The notes: a model not told the origin generated them from the letters alone. Counted from the stretch's first letter, positions 42,147 through 51,524 are shown. The stretch is 64,000 bases of DNA from Parvibaculaceae bacterium Mf 1.05b.01 (GCA_000509225.1 BAOK01000001.1:1798001-1862000), one strand, 5' to 3'. Program-made: numbers and translations.

Positions 42147-44057
42147 ATGTGCGGTATTGCTGGTATTTTTTCCAAAGAAATCAAATGCTTATCGGACATT
42201 CAGCCCCTTACCGAAGCGCTTGAGCACCGAGGACCGGACGGTGAAGGCTTCGCTGTTCGAGGGCATGAAGGCGGCTGCCGACATTACAAAAGCTCTGATC
42301 TGCCAGAAAACCCATCAGGCGTGCTGGCGCTGGGACATCGGCGCCTATCGATTATCGATACCAGCGATGCTGGGCATCAGCCTATGGCCAGCCAGTTCAA
42401 CGACACCGTCATCAGCTACAATGGGGAGGTCTATAATTACCTTGAGCTTAGAGCTGAGCTAGAGCAGGCCGGTGTTCGCTTCCTGACACAATCAGATACG
42501 GAGGTTGTGCTGGAGGCTTACAGATATTGGGGAACAGACTGTTTTGCCCGCTTCAACGGCATGTGGGCGATGGCAATTTGGGATGAGCGTCGCAAACAGC
42601 TGATCCTGAGTCGGGATAGATTTGGAATAAAGCCTCTGAATTACCTAAGCATAGGTAGTACTCTCTATTTTTCATCAGAGTTAAAATCTCTGCTTTGTCT
42701 GAAAGAATACCAACCAAAACTAAATAAGGACATCGCAGCCGATTTTCTCCGCTGGGGCATCGTCAGTCATACCAATGGTACTTTTTTTCGCGACATCTCA
42801 ACATTTCCGGCAGGGTGTTTTTGTGTCATTGACCCTCAGAAACCAACTGCCGTGTCACCGCAAAAGTTCTGGGCACCCAAAGCTGACAGGCTAGCTAACA
42901 GCGACCTCTCCTTGAGTGAGGCTGAGGCTCAATTTAGATCTCTTTTTAGCTCGTCTGTTGCTCTAAGGCTCCGCGCTGATGTTCCAGTTGGCGCCTGCTT
43001 GTCCGGCGGATTGGATAGCTCAGCCATCGTCTACGAAGCGGTGCACAGCCGGCCTGACGGGCCTGATGTCTCAACATTCACATCCGCGTCTTCAATCTCA
43101 GAATTCGATGAGCGCAAATGGTCAGATCTAGTAAATCAAGCCTGTCACACCACACCCCACACAGTATTCCCCGAACCTTCAGAGTTCTTGGATGATCTTG
43201 ACCATCTAATCCTTGCCCAAGAAGAACCCTTCCCATCTGCAAGCATCTATGCCCAGTTTCTGCTCATGAAAAAGGCGCGGAAGGAACAGATTCCGGTTTT
43301 GCTCGATGGGCAAGGCGCGGATGAAGCCTTGTGCGGATATCGTAAGTATGTCGCATACTCATTCCTGGAGAGCTTCCAGGAGAAACGATGGCTTGATCTC
43401 TTAGGCGATCTCACCGGGTGGATTTGGGGAGGTGATAAAGGCCTCCTTCAATTGTCCCAAGGAGTTAGATATCTTCCCAAATTTTTGCGCCGCGGCGATG
43501 CCGAGCCTCTGCGCAATTTCGTTCGGCCAGGCCTTGCGAGCGCATGGGACGCAAGTCGGCCAGGAAGCACTCTCACAACATACCGTTCAAGCGAACGCCA
43601 GATTGATGACCTTCTCAATTTTAGCGTACCAGCGCTGCTGCGATACGAAGACAGAAACTCTATGGCGTGGAGTGTGGAGAGTAGAGTTCCATTTCTCGAC
43701 TATCGATTGATTGAATTCCTGCTGGAGCTTCCGACCAGTCTGAAAGTGCGCGGAGGACAAACAAAAACACTTATGCGTGGGGCTCTAAACGGGCAGGTCG
43801 CAAACGAAATCCTGCAACGGCGCGATAAGATGGGCTTTGTTACACCTATGCATGTGTGGATGCAGAACGAGTTGCGATCAGAATTCGCAGATGCTTTTGC
43901 TTCTTCTGATTTCAGGCTCGCTTCGCTTATAGATCCATCGGGTGTGGCGTCCCTTCTCGACACCCGAGGACCCTGGTCTTGGGCCGCTCTAAATGCAGTT
44001 TTCCGCGTGTTCATCCTTGACCGCTGGGCGCGGCTATACGGGGTCACAGTCGATTGA
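42147..44057 (+). CDS. asnB: asparagine synthase-like glutamine amidotransferase, AsnB-4
   Basis: A 636-residue class II amidotransferase. The ATG at 42,147 gives MCGIAGIF, placing the nucleophile at Cys2; an upstream start at 42,105 would bury the cysteine and can be excluded on mechanism. RGPDGEG, YNGEVYN and SGGLDSS (about residue 285) are intact. AQEEPFPSASIYAQF and DGQGADEALCGY group it with AsnB-1. It stands alone at the right end of the glycan region, 30 bp from the tRNA-Gln gene, and may amidate a sugar from the wbp pathway. Confidence 0.93.
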   Translation: MCGIAGIFSKEIKCLSDIQPLTEALEHRGPDGEGFAVRGHEGGCRHYKSSDLPENPSGVLALGHRRLSIIDTSDAGHQPMASQFNDTVISYNGEVYNYLELRAELEQAGVRFLTQSDTEVVLEAYRYWGTDCFARFNGMWAMAIWDERRKQLILSRDRFGIKPLNYLSIGSTLYFSSELKSLLCLKEYQPKLNKDIAADFLRWGIVSHTNGTFFRDISTFPAGCFCVIDPQKPTAVSPQKFWAPKADRLANSDLSLSEAEAQFRSLFSSSVALRLRADVPVGACLSGGLDSSAIVYEAVHSRPDGPDVSTFTSASSISEFDERKWSDLVNQACHTTPHTVFPEPSEFLDDLDHLILAQEEPFPSASIYAQFLLMKKARKEQIPVLLDGQGADEALCGYRKYVAYSFLESFQEKRWLDLLGDLTGWIWGGDKGLLQLSQGVRYLPKFLRRGDAEPLRNFVRPGLASAWDASRPGSTLTTYRSSERQIDDLLNFSVPALLRYEDRNSMAWSVESRVPFLDYRLIEFLLELPTSLKVRGGQTKTLMRGALNGQVANEILQRRDKMGFVTPMHVWMQNELRSEFADAFASSDFRLASLIDPSGVASLLDTRGPWSWAALNAVFRVFILDRWARLYGVTVD

Positions 44058-44087
44058 CCCGATGGCATATCTTGTTTTTAAGCTGAG

Positions 44088-44162
44088 TGGCTGGGGCGGC
44101 AGGATTCGAACCTGCGCATGCCGATACCAAAAACCGGTGCCTTACCACTTGGCCACGCCCCA
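44088..44162 (-). tRNA. tRNA-Gln (anticodon TTG)
   Basis: A 75-nt cloverleaf on the minus strand. The acceptor stem TGGGGCG pairs with CGCCCCA, followed by the G discriminator and an encoded CCA. The anticodon loop reads TTTTGGT, giving TTG; the T-loop GGTTCGAATCC is canonical. Its 3' end points at the glycan locus, marking the border between accessory and metabolic regions. Confidence 0.96.
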
Positions 44163-44290
44163 ACAGACAGCGTTTACTGTCAGGACATGCACATAGCTCG
44201 AAGCGGCTCAGCGTGCAATATATATTGAGCTTATTCGCCTATTTCTGCCGGTTTTATAATAATTTTTGATCCAGATCGCAGGTCACGCCC

Positions 44291-44707
44291 ATGTCATCCC
44301 AATCCAACGCCCCAGCCCGCCCCTTTTCACTCAAGGGACTAGACCATATCGTTTTGAGGACCCCTGATCCCGCCGCACTGATTGGCTTCTATGTAGATGT
44401 GTTGGGTGCGATCGTTGAACGGGAAATTGCCCAGTTTCAACTGACCCAACTGCGCGCTGGGCAGTCGCTGATCGACGTCATTGGTGTGGAGGCTCCCCTT
44501 GCAGCCGCGCATGAGCGAAATGTCGACCATTTCTGCCTGCGAATTGACCCATGGGACGAGACAGCGATGGCGACTTATCTGCGGTCCTGCGGCCTTTTGG
44601 TCGAGGAAAGCGGTATCCGATATGGCGCAGAAGGCAACGGCCCTTCGATCTACATCAAAGACCCTGAAGGCAATGTTGTTGAGCTAAAAGGGCCACCAAC
44701 GGAGTAA
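44291..44707 (+). CDS. VOC-family (glyoxalase/dioxygenase-fold) protein
   Basis: A 138-residue single-domain vicinal-oxygen-chelate protein. LDHIVLRTPDPAALIGFYVDVLGA is the first beta-alpha-beta module with metal-ligand His, HFCLRIDP begins the second, and IYIKDPEGNVVELKGP ends it with the Glu ligand. Members include glyoxalase I, fosfomycin-resistance enzymes and dioxygenases; the sequence looks like the small virulence-protein/VOC type with no assigned substrate. AGGT lies 7 nt before the ATG. It starts just downstream of the tRNA-Gln promoter side and is transcribed away from it. Confidence 0.85.
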   Translation: MSSQSNAPARPFSLKGLDHIVLRTPDPAALIGFYVDVLGAIVEREIAQFQLTQLRAGQSLIDVIGVEAPLAAAHERNVDHFCLRIDPWDETAMATYLRSCGLLVEESGIRYGAEGNGPSIYIKDPEGNVVELKGPPTE

Positions 44708-44718
44708 GAGCCAAGGGT

Positions 44719-45792
44719 TCAGGGCGCCGGAAGGCGACCAACTGCCGCCTCAGTGAGACTGCCTAGATATAGCTGCCCTGAGCGCTCATTGACGCTGGTG
44801 ATTGTTCCAAAGTGACCGTTGGGGTCCTGAAGGTTTCCAATCACCTCCCCTGTCTCATTGACGGCGATGACCCATCCAAACGGCTGGATCAGCGCGTCCC
44901 GCATCGCTTCTGGAAGACGCATCATGACTTTTCGCCAGAACGGTGTGGGCATGAGTCCATCCAGATCCGCAGAACGTGGTGCCACCAGAGCAATCCAAAA
45001 AGTGCCGTCAGGTGCTCTGGACAGATTGTCTGGATGCGCAGGCAGGTTTTCAATGAATATGTCTGCCTGACCTGATTTGGGGCCCGTGAGCCATAGGCGC
45101 GTTACGCGGTAGCGGAATGTTTCATTGACCAAAACGAAGCTCTCATCAGCAGCTAAGGCAACGCCATTGGCAAAGCCCAACTCGTCCAGCTCCACCTTGG
45201 TGACACCTGTCGACGGATCATAGGTCAACAAGCGGCCCGTCTTTCTGCTCTCCACTGCATCAAGCAGATTATCATGAAGGTCAAAACGTGTGGACGCATC
45301 CGAGAACCAGATTGTCCCGTCGCTTGCGATGTCGAGATCATCGACGAAGATCATCTTTTCGCCATCAACACTATCGGTTAGGAGGCTGAGCTCGCCCTCA
45401 GGAGATAGAGACAGCAATCCCTTTACGGCATCGGCGATGATCAGATTGCCGGCTGTGTCGAATTGCAGTCCGAGTGGACGTCCGCCGGTGTTCGCAATTT
45501 CTGTAGCTTCCGCTTCAGCCCCGTCGACCGGGTTGATCCTGACGATGCGGCCATCTGCATAGCCCGTGTAAAGCCAGCCTGCAGGCCCAACCGTCGTGTC
45601 TTCAGGCCCTATCCCTTTCCCTTCGGCGATCCGCGTTAAAGCCGTAAGTGCGTCATTGGCGGTAAAGGGCCCTGTTTTCCCGGCATCCTCGGGAGGCGTC
45701 CAGGCGACAGGATCAATCGGCACCGGCCAAAATGACAGGTAGGCTGCCAAAATACCCAGCAGAACAGCCAAAAAACCAAAGAATTTCGCCAT
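44719..45792 (-). CDS. SMP-30/gluconolactonase-like, membrane-anchored beta-propeller
   Basis: A 357-residue protein with an N-terminal hydrophobic helix (about residues 5-22) and a six-bladed propeller. DDLDIASDGTIWFSDAS, GFANGVALAADESFVLVNE and HPDNLSRAPDGTFWIAL are the repeated blade motifs of the SMP-30/strictosidine-synthase-like family. Such proteins are calcium-dependent lactonases or esterases; the substrate here is unknown. It converges on the VOC gene with 11 bp between. The anchor suggests action on the periplasmic side. Confidence 0.83.
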   Translation of the reverse strand: MAKFFGFLAVLLGILAAYLSFWPVPIDPVAWTPPEDAGKTGPFTANDALTALTRIAEGKGIGPEDTTVGPAGWLYTGYADGRIVRINPVDGAEAEATEIANTGGRPLGLQFDTAGNLIIADAVKGLLSLSPEGELSLLTDSVDGEKMIFVDDLDIASDGTIWFSDASTRFDLHDNLLDAVESRKTGRLLTYDPSTGVTKVELDELGFANGVALAADESFVLVNETFRYRVTRLWLTGPKSGQADIFIENLPAHPDNLSRAPDGTFWIALVAPRSADLDGLMPTPFWRKVMMRLPEAMRDALIQPFGWVIAVNETGEVIGNLQDPNGHFGTITSVNERSGQLYLGSLTEAAVGRLPAP

Positions 45793-45903
45793 TCTTTATC
45801 CCCCCGTTAAGACCCTTGTCGCATCTTGTAGACCTTAAGTCTGAGCGTCAAATACTTGGTGCGCCGGACATGGGCAGCGTATTGCGTAGTATTTGAGGGC
45901 GTT

Positions 45904-46728
45904 ATGGCAGCGTTTTTGCTGATTCACGGTGCATGGCATGACGAACGGTGTTGGGAATTACTGGTTCCCGAACTCGCCGCTCGGGGCCATGCTGTGCACA
46001 CGCTAACGCTCCCGGGTCATTGGAACAGGGTCCTTCCCAGTTACCAGATATCTCTTCGCCGATATGGACACGCCATCTGTGCCGCTGCAGGGCAGATTGG
46101 CGAACCGGTCACTCTGGTTGGGCATTCAATGGGTGGCATGGCGATCTCTCGTGCCGCGGAGATGCAGCCGAAACTGTTTGATCAACTCGTCTATCTGACG
46201 GCTTATCTTCCTCGGTTGAACAGATGGACGCGGATGCGTTCCCTGGCTCTCAGCGATGAAAATACACGGCTCTGGCCTGCCGTCCAAACGGACTGGCTGA
46301 GATTTCGAGCACATATCAGAACGGAGCTTGCCAGCGACGTCTTCTATCACGACTGTCCAAAAGATCTCGCAGATCAAGCGGTTGAACGTCTTTGCAGCCA
46401 ATCAGGTCTGCCCATTGTGGAATTTGCGCGGATCACCGGTGAGGGTGCCGCCAGTCGGCCCATGACCTATATTGAGTGCCTTCAAGACCGGGTTATCTCA
46501 CCAGAACTACAAAAACAAATGCAAGATCACGCGCCCTTCAAAGAAGTCTTAACTCTCGACAGTTCGCATTCGCCCTTCCTTTCCCAACCAACTGCCCTTG
46601 CAGAAATGCTACACGGTATTGTGGGCGGGCGCGTTTCAAAACAAAGAACCTCCGGCGCGCGACATGCGAAACTTGCGGAACGCAAAGGCGTATCTCCACC
46701 ACATCTTGCTGAGGCAAAAGTCGGCTAA
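45904..46728 (+). CDS. alpha/beta hydrolase
   Basis: A 274-residue alpha/beta-hydrolase of the AB_hydrolase_6 / MenH-like esterase kind. FLLIHGAWHDERCWELL contains the oxyanion HG motif, VGHSMGGM the nucleophile serine (G-x-S-x-G), and SSHSPFLSQP the catalytic histidine. The ATG at 45,904 has GAGGG 5-6 nt upstream, better than the earlier in-frame start at 45,856. Substrate unknown. A tRNA-Pro gene follows 33 bp downstream in the same direction. Confidence 0.87.
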   Translation: MAAFLLIHGAWHDERCWELLVPELAARGHAVHTLTLPGHWNRVLPSYQISLRRYGHAICAAAGQIGEPVTLVGHSMGGMAISRAAEMQPKLFDQLVYLTAYLPRLNRWTRMRSLALSDENTRLWPAVQTDWLRFRAHIRTELASDVFYHDCPKDLADQAVERLCSQSGLPIVEFARITGEGAASRPMTYIECLQDRVISPELQKQMQDHAPFKEVLTLDSSHSPFLSQPTALAEMLHGIVGGRVSKQRTSGARHAKLAERKGVSPPHLAEAKVG

Positions 46729-46761
46729 TATAATCCGCCCCTAGATTGCCCATTGATTTGG

Positions 46762-46838
46762 CGGAGTGTGGCGCAGCCTGGTAGCGCACCTCGTTCGGGA
46801 CGAGGGGGTCGGTGGTTCGAATCCACTCACTCCGACCA
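46762..46838 (+). tRNA. tRNA-Pro (anticodon CGG)
   Basis: A 77-nt cloverleaf. The acceptor stem CGGAGTG pairs with CACTCCG, then A and CCA; the anticodon stem CCTCG/CGAGG closes the loop TTCGGGA with anticodon CGG; the T-loop is GGTTCGAATCC. All arms are complete and CCA is encoded. Confidence 0.97.
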
Positions 46839-46903
46839 GCGGGTTCAGCTCAGAAAAATACCAACACGCGATGCAGAATGTTCTTTGATACTTAGCTCGC
46901 GTG

Positions 46904-47752
46904 CTAATTCCCTGAAAAATCTGGCGCGCGTTTCTCTACGAAATGAGCAACGCCTTCTTTAAAGTCTTCACTGGAGAAACTGGATTGCATTTCTGTGTCC
47001 GCCATTGATGTCGATGAGTTGAAGTCTTGAAACAAAGACTTATAGACCTGCCGCTTCATCACCGTCATGGACCGCGGTGATGCTGTTTGTGCGAGTCCTT
47101 GGGCGTAGTCCGACACCTCGCCCATTAGAGCATTCCCTGGCACTGATCGGTTCACCAAACCCAGGCGCGCGGCTTCTTCTCCAGTGAATTTGCGAGCCGA
47201 CATCAGAATGTCGAGGGCGTTGGCAGACCCGATCAACCTGGGAAGCAACCAGGCGATGCCATGCTCCGCCACCAAACCACGTTGAGCGAAGGCCGTGGTG
47301 AATTTTGCTGCATCACTGGCAATTCGCATGTCGCAAAAGAGCGTCATGACGAGGCCGATCCCGGCACACGGCCCATTGATGGCCGCGATGATCGGTTTCG
47401 GACATTCAAACATATAGCCGAAGCGTCCTTCGAAATGTTCGAGAACGGACGGACCCAGATTTTCATCGAATGAGACCTCAGCCTCTTCCCCTTTTTCGAC
47501 AATGCGTTTTCGACCATCGCCATTGGCGTCAATTTTCTGCAAACCGCCCATGTCTGCGCCTGCGCAAAAACCGCGCCCTGCGCCGGTGATGACGATCACT
47601 CGCACATTGTCGTCGGCAGCCGCATCGTTGATGGCGCCGCGCACGCTGTTCTCCATCGTGGCCGTCCAGGCATTCAGTTTGTCTGGACGATTGAGTGTGA
47701 TGGTCGCGACGCGGTCTGCGACATCGTAGAGAATTTCGTCATAAGCGGTCAT
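46904..47752 (-). CDS. enoyl-CoA hydratase/isomerase family protein
   Basis: A 282-residue crotonase-fold protein. ITLNRPDKLNAW opens the fold, GAGRGFCAGADM and NGPCAGIGL form the oxyanion pocket, and AEHGIAWLLPRLIG holds a candidate catalytic acid. It would hydrate or isomerise an acyl-CoA in beta-oxidation or a related route. ATG 47,752 is preceded by AGGGGG at good spacing; the longer start at 47,839 would overlap the divergent gene. It shares an 85-bp divergent promoter region with a second crotonase. Confidence 0.9.
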   Translation of the reverse strand: MTAYDEILYDVADRVATITLNRPDKLNAWTATMENSVRGAINDAAADDNVRVIVITGAGRGFCAGADMGGLQKIDANGDGRKRIVEKGEEAEVSFDENLGPSVLEHFEGRFGYMFECPKPIIAAINGPCAGIGLVMTLFCDMRIASDAAKFTTAFAQRGLVAEHGIAWLLPRLIGSANALDILMSARKFTGEEAARLGLVNRSVPGNALMGEVSDYAQGLAQTASPRSMTVMKRQVYKSLFQDFNSSTSMADTEMQSSFSSEDFKEGVAHFVEKRAPDFSGN

Positions 47753-47837
47753 GGCATCCCCCTGTTGGGCATTCATTGATGTTTGCGTTAACCTATCATG
47801 CCATGGGCGCCCGAGACGGCACAAGAGGGAGACGAGC

Positions 47838-48647
47838 ATGACCGATTTCAGCCAAATTCTGGTGGATCACCCGGCGAATAAAGTGATGCGGATCACGCTT
47901 AACCGGCCAGAGGCAATGAACGCCTATACCACTCGTCTTTGCGAGGAAGTAACAGAAGCTATCGAAATCTATCTGCGTGACGACAACCAACGTGCTCTGG
48001 TCATTACCGGCGCAGGGCGCGGCTTTTGTTCTGGCGGTGATGTGAGCGGCAATGGAGACGACGAGCATAAAGCATTGATGGCGAGCCAGCTTTCCCATGG
48101 ACGCGAGATGCGTGACGGGATGCACCGGGTTATCCTCGCGCTGCAGCGGTGTGACAAGCCAGTAATTGCCATGATCAACGGTCCGGCTGTGGCTGGCGGT
48201 CTGACCCTGGCACTCGCTTGTGACATTCGGATTGCCTCCGACCAGGCAAAACTGGGAGACACGAGCGGCCGGTTTGGACTCTTACCGGATGAAGGCGGGG
48301 CCTGGTTCTTCCCACGTGCCATGGGCATGGACCGGGCGCTCAAAATGAGCATGTTGGCTGAAACCTATGACGCCCGCACCGCCATGGAGCTTGGCTTGGT
48401 CACAGAAGTTGTGTCTGACAATGCGCTTGAAGACGAGACCTTGAAGCTGGCCACAGCCCTTGCGGAACGCGCTCCGCTCGCCGTGCGGCTTGCCAAGCAA
48501 ATGATGTTGCGCTCCCACGACGTCACCCTTGAGCGGTCTCTCGGTGATGCTGCGCTGTCGGTGATGGTGACCAATCCCTCTCAAGATGTGAAAGAGGGTG
48601 TGAAGGCCTTTTTCGAGAAACGAGCGCCCCAATTCACCGGCAAATAA
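47838..48647 (+). CDS. enoyl-CoA hydratase/isomerase family protein
   Basis: A 269-residue crotonase-fold protein, paralogous to its divergent neighbour. ITLNRPEAMNAY, GAGRGFCSGGDV, NGPAVAGGL and LLPDEGGAWFFPRAMG cover the CoA-binding and catalytic region. ATG 47,838 with AGAGGGAGA upstream is the likely start. The specific acyl-CoA is not evident; two crotonases back to back suggest control by one shared region of 85 bp. Confidence 0.9.
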   Translation: MTDFSQILVDHPANKVMRITLNRPEAMNAYTTRLCEEVTEAIEIYLRDDNQRALVITGAGRGFCSGGDVSGNGDDEHKALMASQLSHGREMRDGMHRVILALQRCDKPVIAMINGPAVAGGLTLALACDIRIASDQAKLGDTSGRFGLLPDEGGAWFFPRAMGMDRALKMSMLAETYDARTAMELGLVTEVVSDNALEDETLKLATALAERAPLAVRLAKQMMLRSHDVTLERSLGDAALSVMVTNPSQDVKEGVKAFFEKRAPQFTGK

Positions 48648-48680
48648 AAGGGTCGAACTGCGCTTGGCAATTCGACCCTT
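48648..48680 (-). terminator. hairpin terminator between convergent genes
   Basis: Perfect 10-bp arms AAGGGTCGAA / TTCGACCCTT around 13 nt. Read on the minus strand the stem is followed by TTTTATTTG, making a good intrinsic terminator for the MBL gene ending at 48,722. The plus-strand side lacks a strong T run but the stem begins at the crotonase stop codon, so it may serve both. Confidence 0.75.
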
Positions 48681-48721
48681 CCTCTTGGACGCTCCCTGAA
48701 GATGAAAGCGCTTTGAAGGTC

Positions 48722-50047
48722 TTACGCCTTCTTTTGATTATGTTCGCTGACGATCTGGAGGGATTGCCGCTCGGCAAATCCATAAATGCCTTTGGACATA
48801 AGGGACGCTTCTGCCTTGCGGCGCGCGGCGTAGACTTCTGCCCGCATTCCATGCACCTCAATATCATCGGGTGCAGCAAGTCCTGCCATCTCCGCTAAAT
48901 GGCACGCCAGTCTGAGATCCCCATCGCCGACCAGTTTGGACGCCCTGGCTGCCAGAGCTTTTGCGCCGCCTGCGAGAGCCGCCATCTCTTCAGCTAATGC
49001 TGCGTCTGACGCAGGCTTCAAGTTTGCGGGGTTGCCATCATACCACCCCCCATAGAGCCGCCAGATATTGTGGATAACGAATTCAGGCTCGTCATAAACA
49101 GGCTGGAGGTAGGGCTTGCCCATCAACTCTGCTGGGAGTTTGATGGAATGGATGATCTCATCAAGGCGCGCACCCGAATTCATCATGTCGACGGTCTGGC
49201 TCACCAGTGTTTCCAGCGCGGTCGCAATATGATCCAGCACGGTCGCGATGCGTGCCTTGCCGCCAATAGGAAGACCGTGGGCCGGCAGCAGAAGCTCCGG
49301 TTCTTTCGCGATCATCTCTCGAAGTGCTTTCGCCCACTCAAGGGGGTAGCGTTGCACTTTCTGAGGATTGCCAGCGTTGGGGAATACCCAGGTCACAAAG
49401 TCACCTGAACAGATAGCCTTATGCTCGGGCACCCAGGCCCAGAGGTGATCGTCTGTCTCCCCGATCGCATGATGCAGTTCAAACTGGGTGTCGCCGACCT
49501 TGGTGTTAAGATTTTCGCGGAATGTGGTGTCCGGGTCGATCCACAGGTCGGGCCCAAAGCGGCGCGCGCTTGCTTTGCCGCCTTCGCCCGCTTGTCCCAT
49601 CCGAAGTTCTGTTGCCGGTGCAAACTGACGGGCATTAATCGTGAAATTGTATCCGTTGGTCGCCTCATAGCGGCGGAAGCGGGGCGCGACGTTTTCGTGC
49701 GCGATAATGCGCGGACGGCGATGCCCTTTTTCGCAGGCCTCACAGACGAAATGATTGGTGCCGCCGACATGGTCTGCATGGCCGTGCGTATAACAAATGT
49801 TCGAGACAGGTTCGTCTGTCCACTTGCGCAAGGAGTTCAGAACCCCGCCACCAAAGGCTTCCAGACTTGTGTCAAACAGGACAAGACCATCGCCTGTCTT
49901 AAAGGTCACCACATGGGAGAAAGCTTCGATCAAGGCAATGCCATTGCCGAGTTCTGACAATTCCATTGTCGGACGGTTTACAAGACCAGCGCCCTCGTAA
50001 ATGTCATTGTCGATAAACCGCTCAGATAGAGCCAGCAGATCCGCCAT
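48722..50047 (-). CDS. MBL-fold hydrolase with alkylsulfatase dimerisation domain
   Basis: A 441-residue metallo-beta-lactamase-fold protein. THGHADHVGG is the HxHxDH zinc motif, with further ligands in GETDDHLW and PAHGLPIGG. YGGWYDGNPANLKPAS marks the alkyl-sulfatase dimerisation domain, followed by a helical segment about 80 residues long. Members hydrolyse alkyl sulfates or related esters. The total length is shorter than the 620-660 residues of SdsA1-type enzymes, so the last SCP2-like domain is missing. No signal peptide is seen. Confidence 0.87.
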   Translation of the reverse strand: MADLLALSERFIDNDIYEGAGLVNRPTMELSELGNGIALIEAFSHVVTFKTGDGLVLFDTSLEAFGGGVLNSLRKWTDEPVSNICYTHGHADHVGGTNHFVCEACEKGHRRPRIIAHENVAPRFRRYEATNGYNFTINARQFAPATELRMGQAGEGGKASARRFGPDLWIDPDTTFRENLNTKVGDTQFELHHAIGETDDHLWAWVPEHKAICSGDFVTWVFPNAGNPQKVQRYPLEWAKALREMIAKEPELLLPAHGLPIGGKARIATVLDHIATALETLVSQTVDMMNSGARLDEIIHSIKLPAELMGKPYLQPVYDEPEFVIHNIWRLYGGWYDGNPANLKPASDAALAEEMAALAGGAKALAARASKLVGDGDLRLACHLAEMAGLAAPDDIEVHGMRAEVYAARRKAEASLMSKGIYGFAERQSLQIVSEHNQKKA

Positions 50048-50283
50048 AAGGTGTCCTCAAGTGTTCTAGATGGTCATGCGACAATGGTCCCACGTGGCTT
50101 TCTCGTCGAGCCCGCGAGCCATTAATTCCACTCTGCGGGATTAAGCTATAGATCTATACTCTGGCCGCAATATCGTTCAATGGAGCATTCGCTTGGTGAT
50201 CGGCCCCTATTGAGTATGATTGCCGACAAATATCAGCGCGGACGCCATGTCATGCTGCACACAAGAAAAGCAGGGAGAATTCG

Positions 50284-51522
50284 ATGAGCTTCAAGATGCC
50301 CGAGCAAGGCCGAGACTGGGAAAGCCTGCGCAATGAGATGCAGACGCGGGGCGGCAATGACGTGAAATGGCGCGACGGCAAGACAGCGGTCTACGTCTTC
50401 AACGCCGGTCCGGACGTCGCACGTGTGCAAAAAGAAGCCTACACAATGTATATGTCGGAGAACGGCCTTGGACCCATGGCGTTTCCAAGCTTGAAGCAGA
50501 TGGAAGATGAAGTCGTCTCCATGGGCCTTAGCCTTCTTCACGCACCTGAAGGTGCGGCGGGCAACATCACTTCCGGCGGCACAGACTCCATCACCATGGC
50601 GGTGAAGACCGCGCGGGACTATGCGCGTGCCCAAGGCACTTTGAAGGGACGGCCCAATATTGTGGCGCCCTGGTCAGCCCACCCTGCGTTCGACAAAGCC
50701 GCCAAGATGATGGACATGGAAATCAGGCGCGTTCCTTGTGGACCTGATTTTCTGGCAGACGCTGCAGCGATGGGTGCGGTCATTGACGATGATACGATCA
50801 TGCTGGTTGGGTCAGCTCCCTGTTTTCCCTATGGGTTGGTCGACCCGATTGAACGTCTGGGCGCTGTTGCAGAGGCGCATGGCACATGGCTCCATGTTGA
50901 TGCCTGTGTCGGTGGCTATTTTGCCCCCTTTGCCAAGATGAATGGGGTGCCGCTCCATGCCTTCGATTTTGACGTCCCTGCGGTGAAGTCTATTTCCGCT
51001 GACCTCCACAAATATGGCTATGCAGCCAAGGGCGCTTCCACAGTTCTCTTCCGGTCCGAGGAATTGCAGTCTCATATGATCTTTGATTGTGCTGATTGGC
51101 CAGGCGGACGAATGATCACGCCGACACTCGCTGGTACACGCCCTGGCGGGGCCATCGCTGCAGCCTGGGCAGTCATGAACTATCTGGGTGTTGAAGGCTA
51201 CAAAGAGAAGCAGGGCATTGTCTGTGGTGTCCGCGACCATATCGAGACCGGGGTGAAGCGGATGGGTTTCAAGGTTGTCGGGAAACCGGTACTGGGCCTT
51301 GTTGCCTTCTATCACCCTGACTATGACGCCTTTGCGCTTTGGGGAAAAATGGCCGAGCGAGGCTGGATGACGTCAGTGACAACAGAACCAAAATCACTTC
51401 ATCTTATGCTGTCACCCTTCCATGCCGCTGTTCAAGATCAATATCTTGCCGATCTGCAGGCCAGCATGGCTGAGATTGATGCTGGCAATGCAGGCGAGGT
51501 GAAAGAAGTTCGATACAGCTGA
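50284..51522 (+). CDS. PLP-dependent decarboxylase/lyase, sphingosine-1-phosphate lyase-like
   Basis: A 412-residue group II PLP decarboxylase-fold enzyme. GNITSGGTDSITMAVKTAR binds the cofactor phosphate, HVDACVGGYFAPF holds the aspartate to the PLP nitrogen, and SADLHKYGYAAKGAS carries the PLP lysine. The organisation, including PNIVAPWSAHPAFDKAA, is closer to sphingosine-1-phosphate lyase than to glutamate decarboxylase. AGGGAG precedes the ATG. Bacterial members may cleave long-chain base phosphates or decarboxylate amino acids; the substrate cannot be fixed. Confidence 0.87.
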   Translation: MSFKMPEQGRDWESLRNEMQTRGGNDVKWRDGKTAVYVFNAGPDVARVQKEAYTMYMSENGLGPMAFPSLKQMEDEVVSMGLSLLHAPEGAAGNITSGGTDSITMAVKTARDYARAQGTLKGRPNIVAPWSAHPAFDKAAKMMDMEIRRVPCGPDFLADAAAMGAVIDDDTIMLVGSAPCFPYGLVDPIERLGAVAEAHGTWLHVDACVGGYFAPFAKMNGVPLHAFDFDVPAVKSISADLHKYGYAAKGASTVLFRSEELQSHMIFDCADWPGGRMITPTLAGTRPGGAIAAAWAVMNYLGVEGYKEKQGIVCGVRDHIETGVKRMGFKVVGKPVLGLVAFYHPDYDAFALWGKMAERGWMTSVTTEPKSLHLMLSPFHAAVQDQYLADLQASMAEIDAGNAGEVKEVRYS

Positions 51523-51524
51523 GT

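Noticed and set aside
41657-42223. A 188-residue plus-strand open frame across the gap before AsnB-4
   Set aside because: It overlaps both neighbours, has no recognisable motif and an amino-acid make-up rich in Ser/Arg/His typical of a chance frame.
44088-44162. Attachment-site duplication of the tRNA-Gln 3' end inside the glycan locus
   Set aside because: I looked for another copy of the terminal T-arm/acceptor sequence and saw none in the window.
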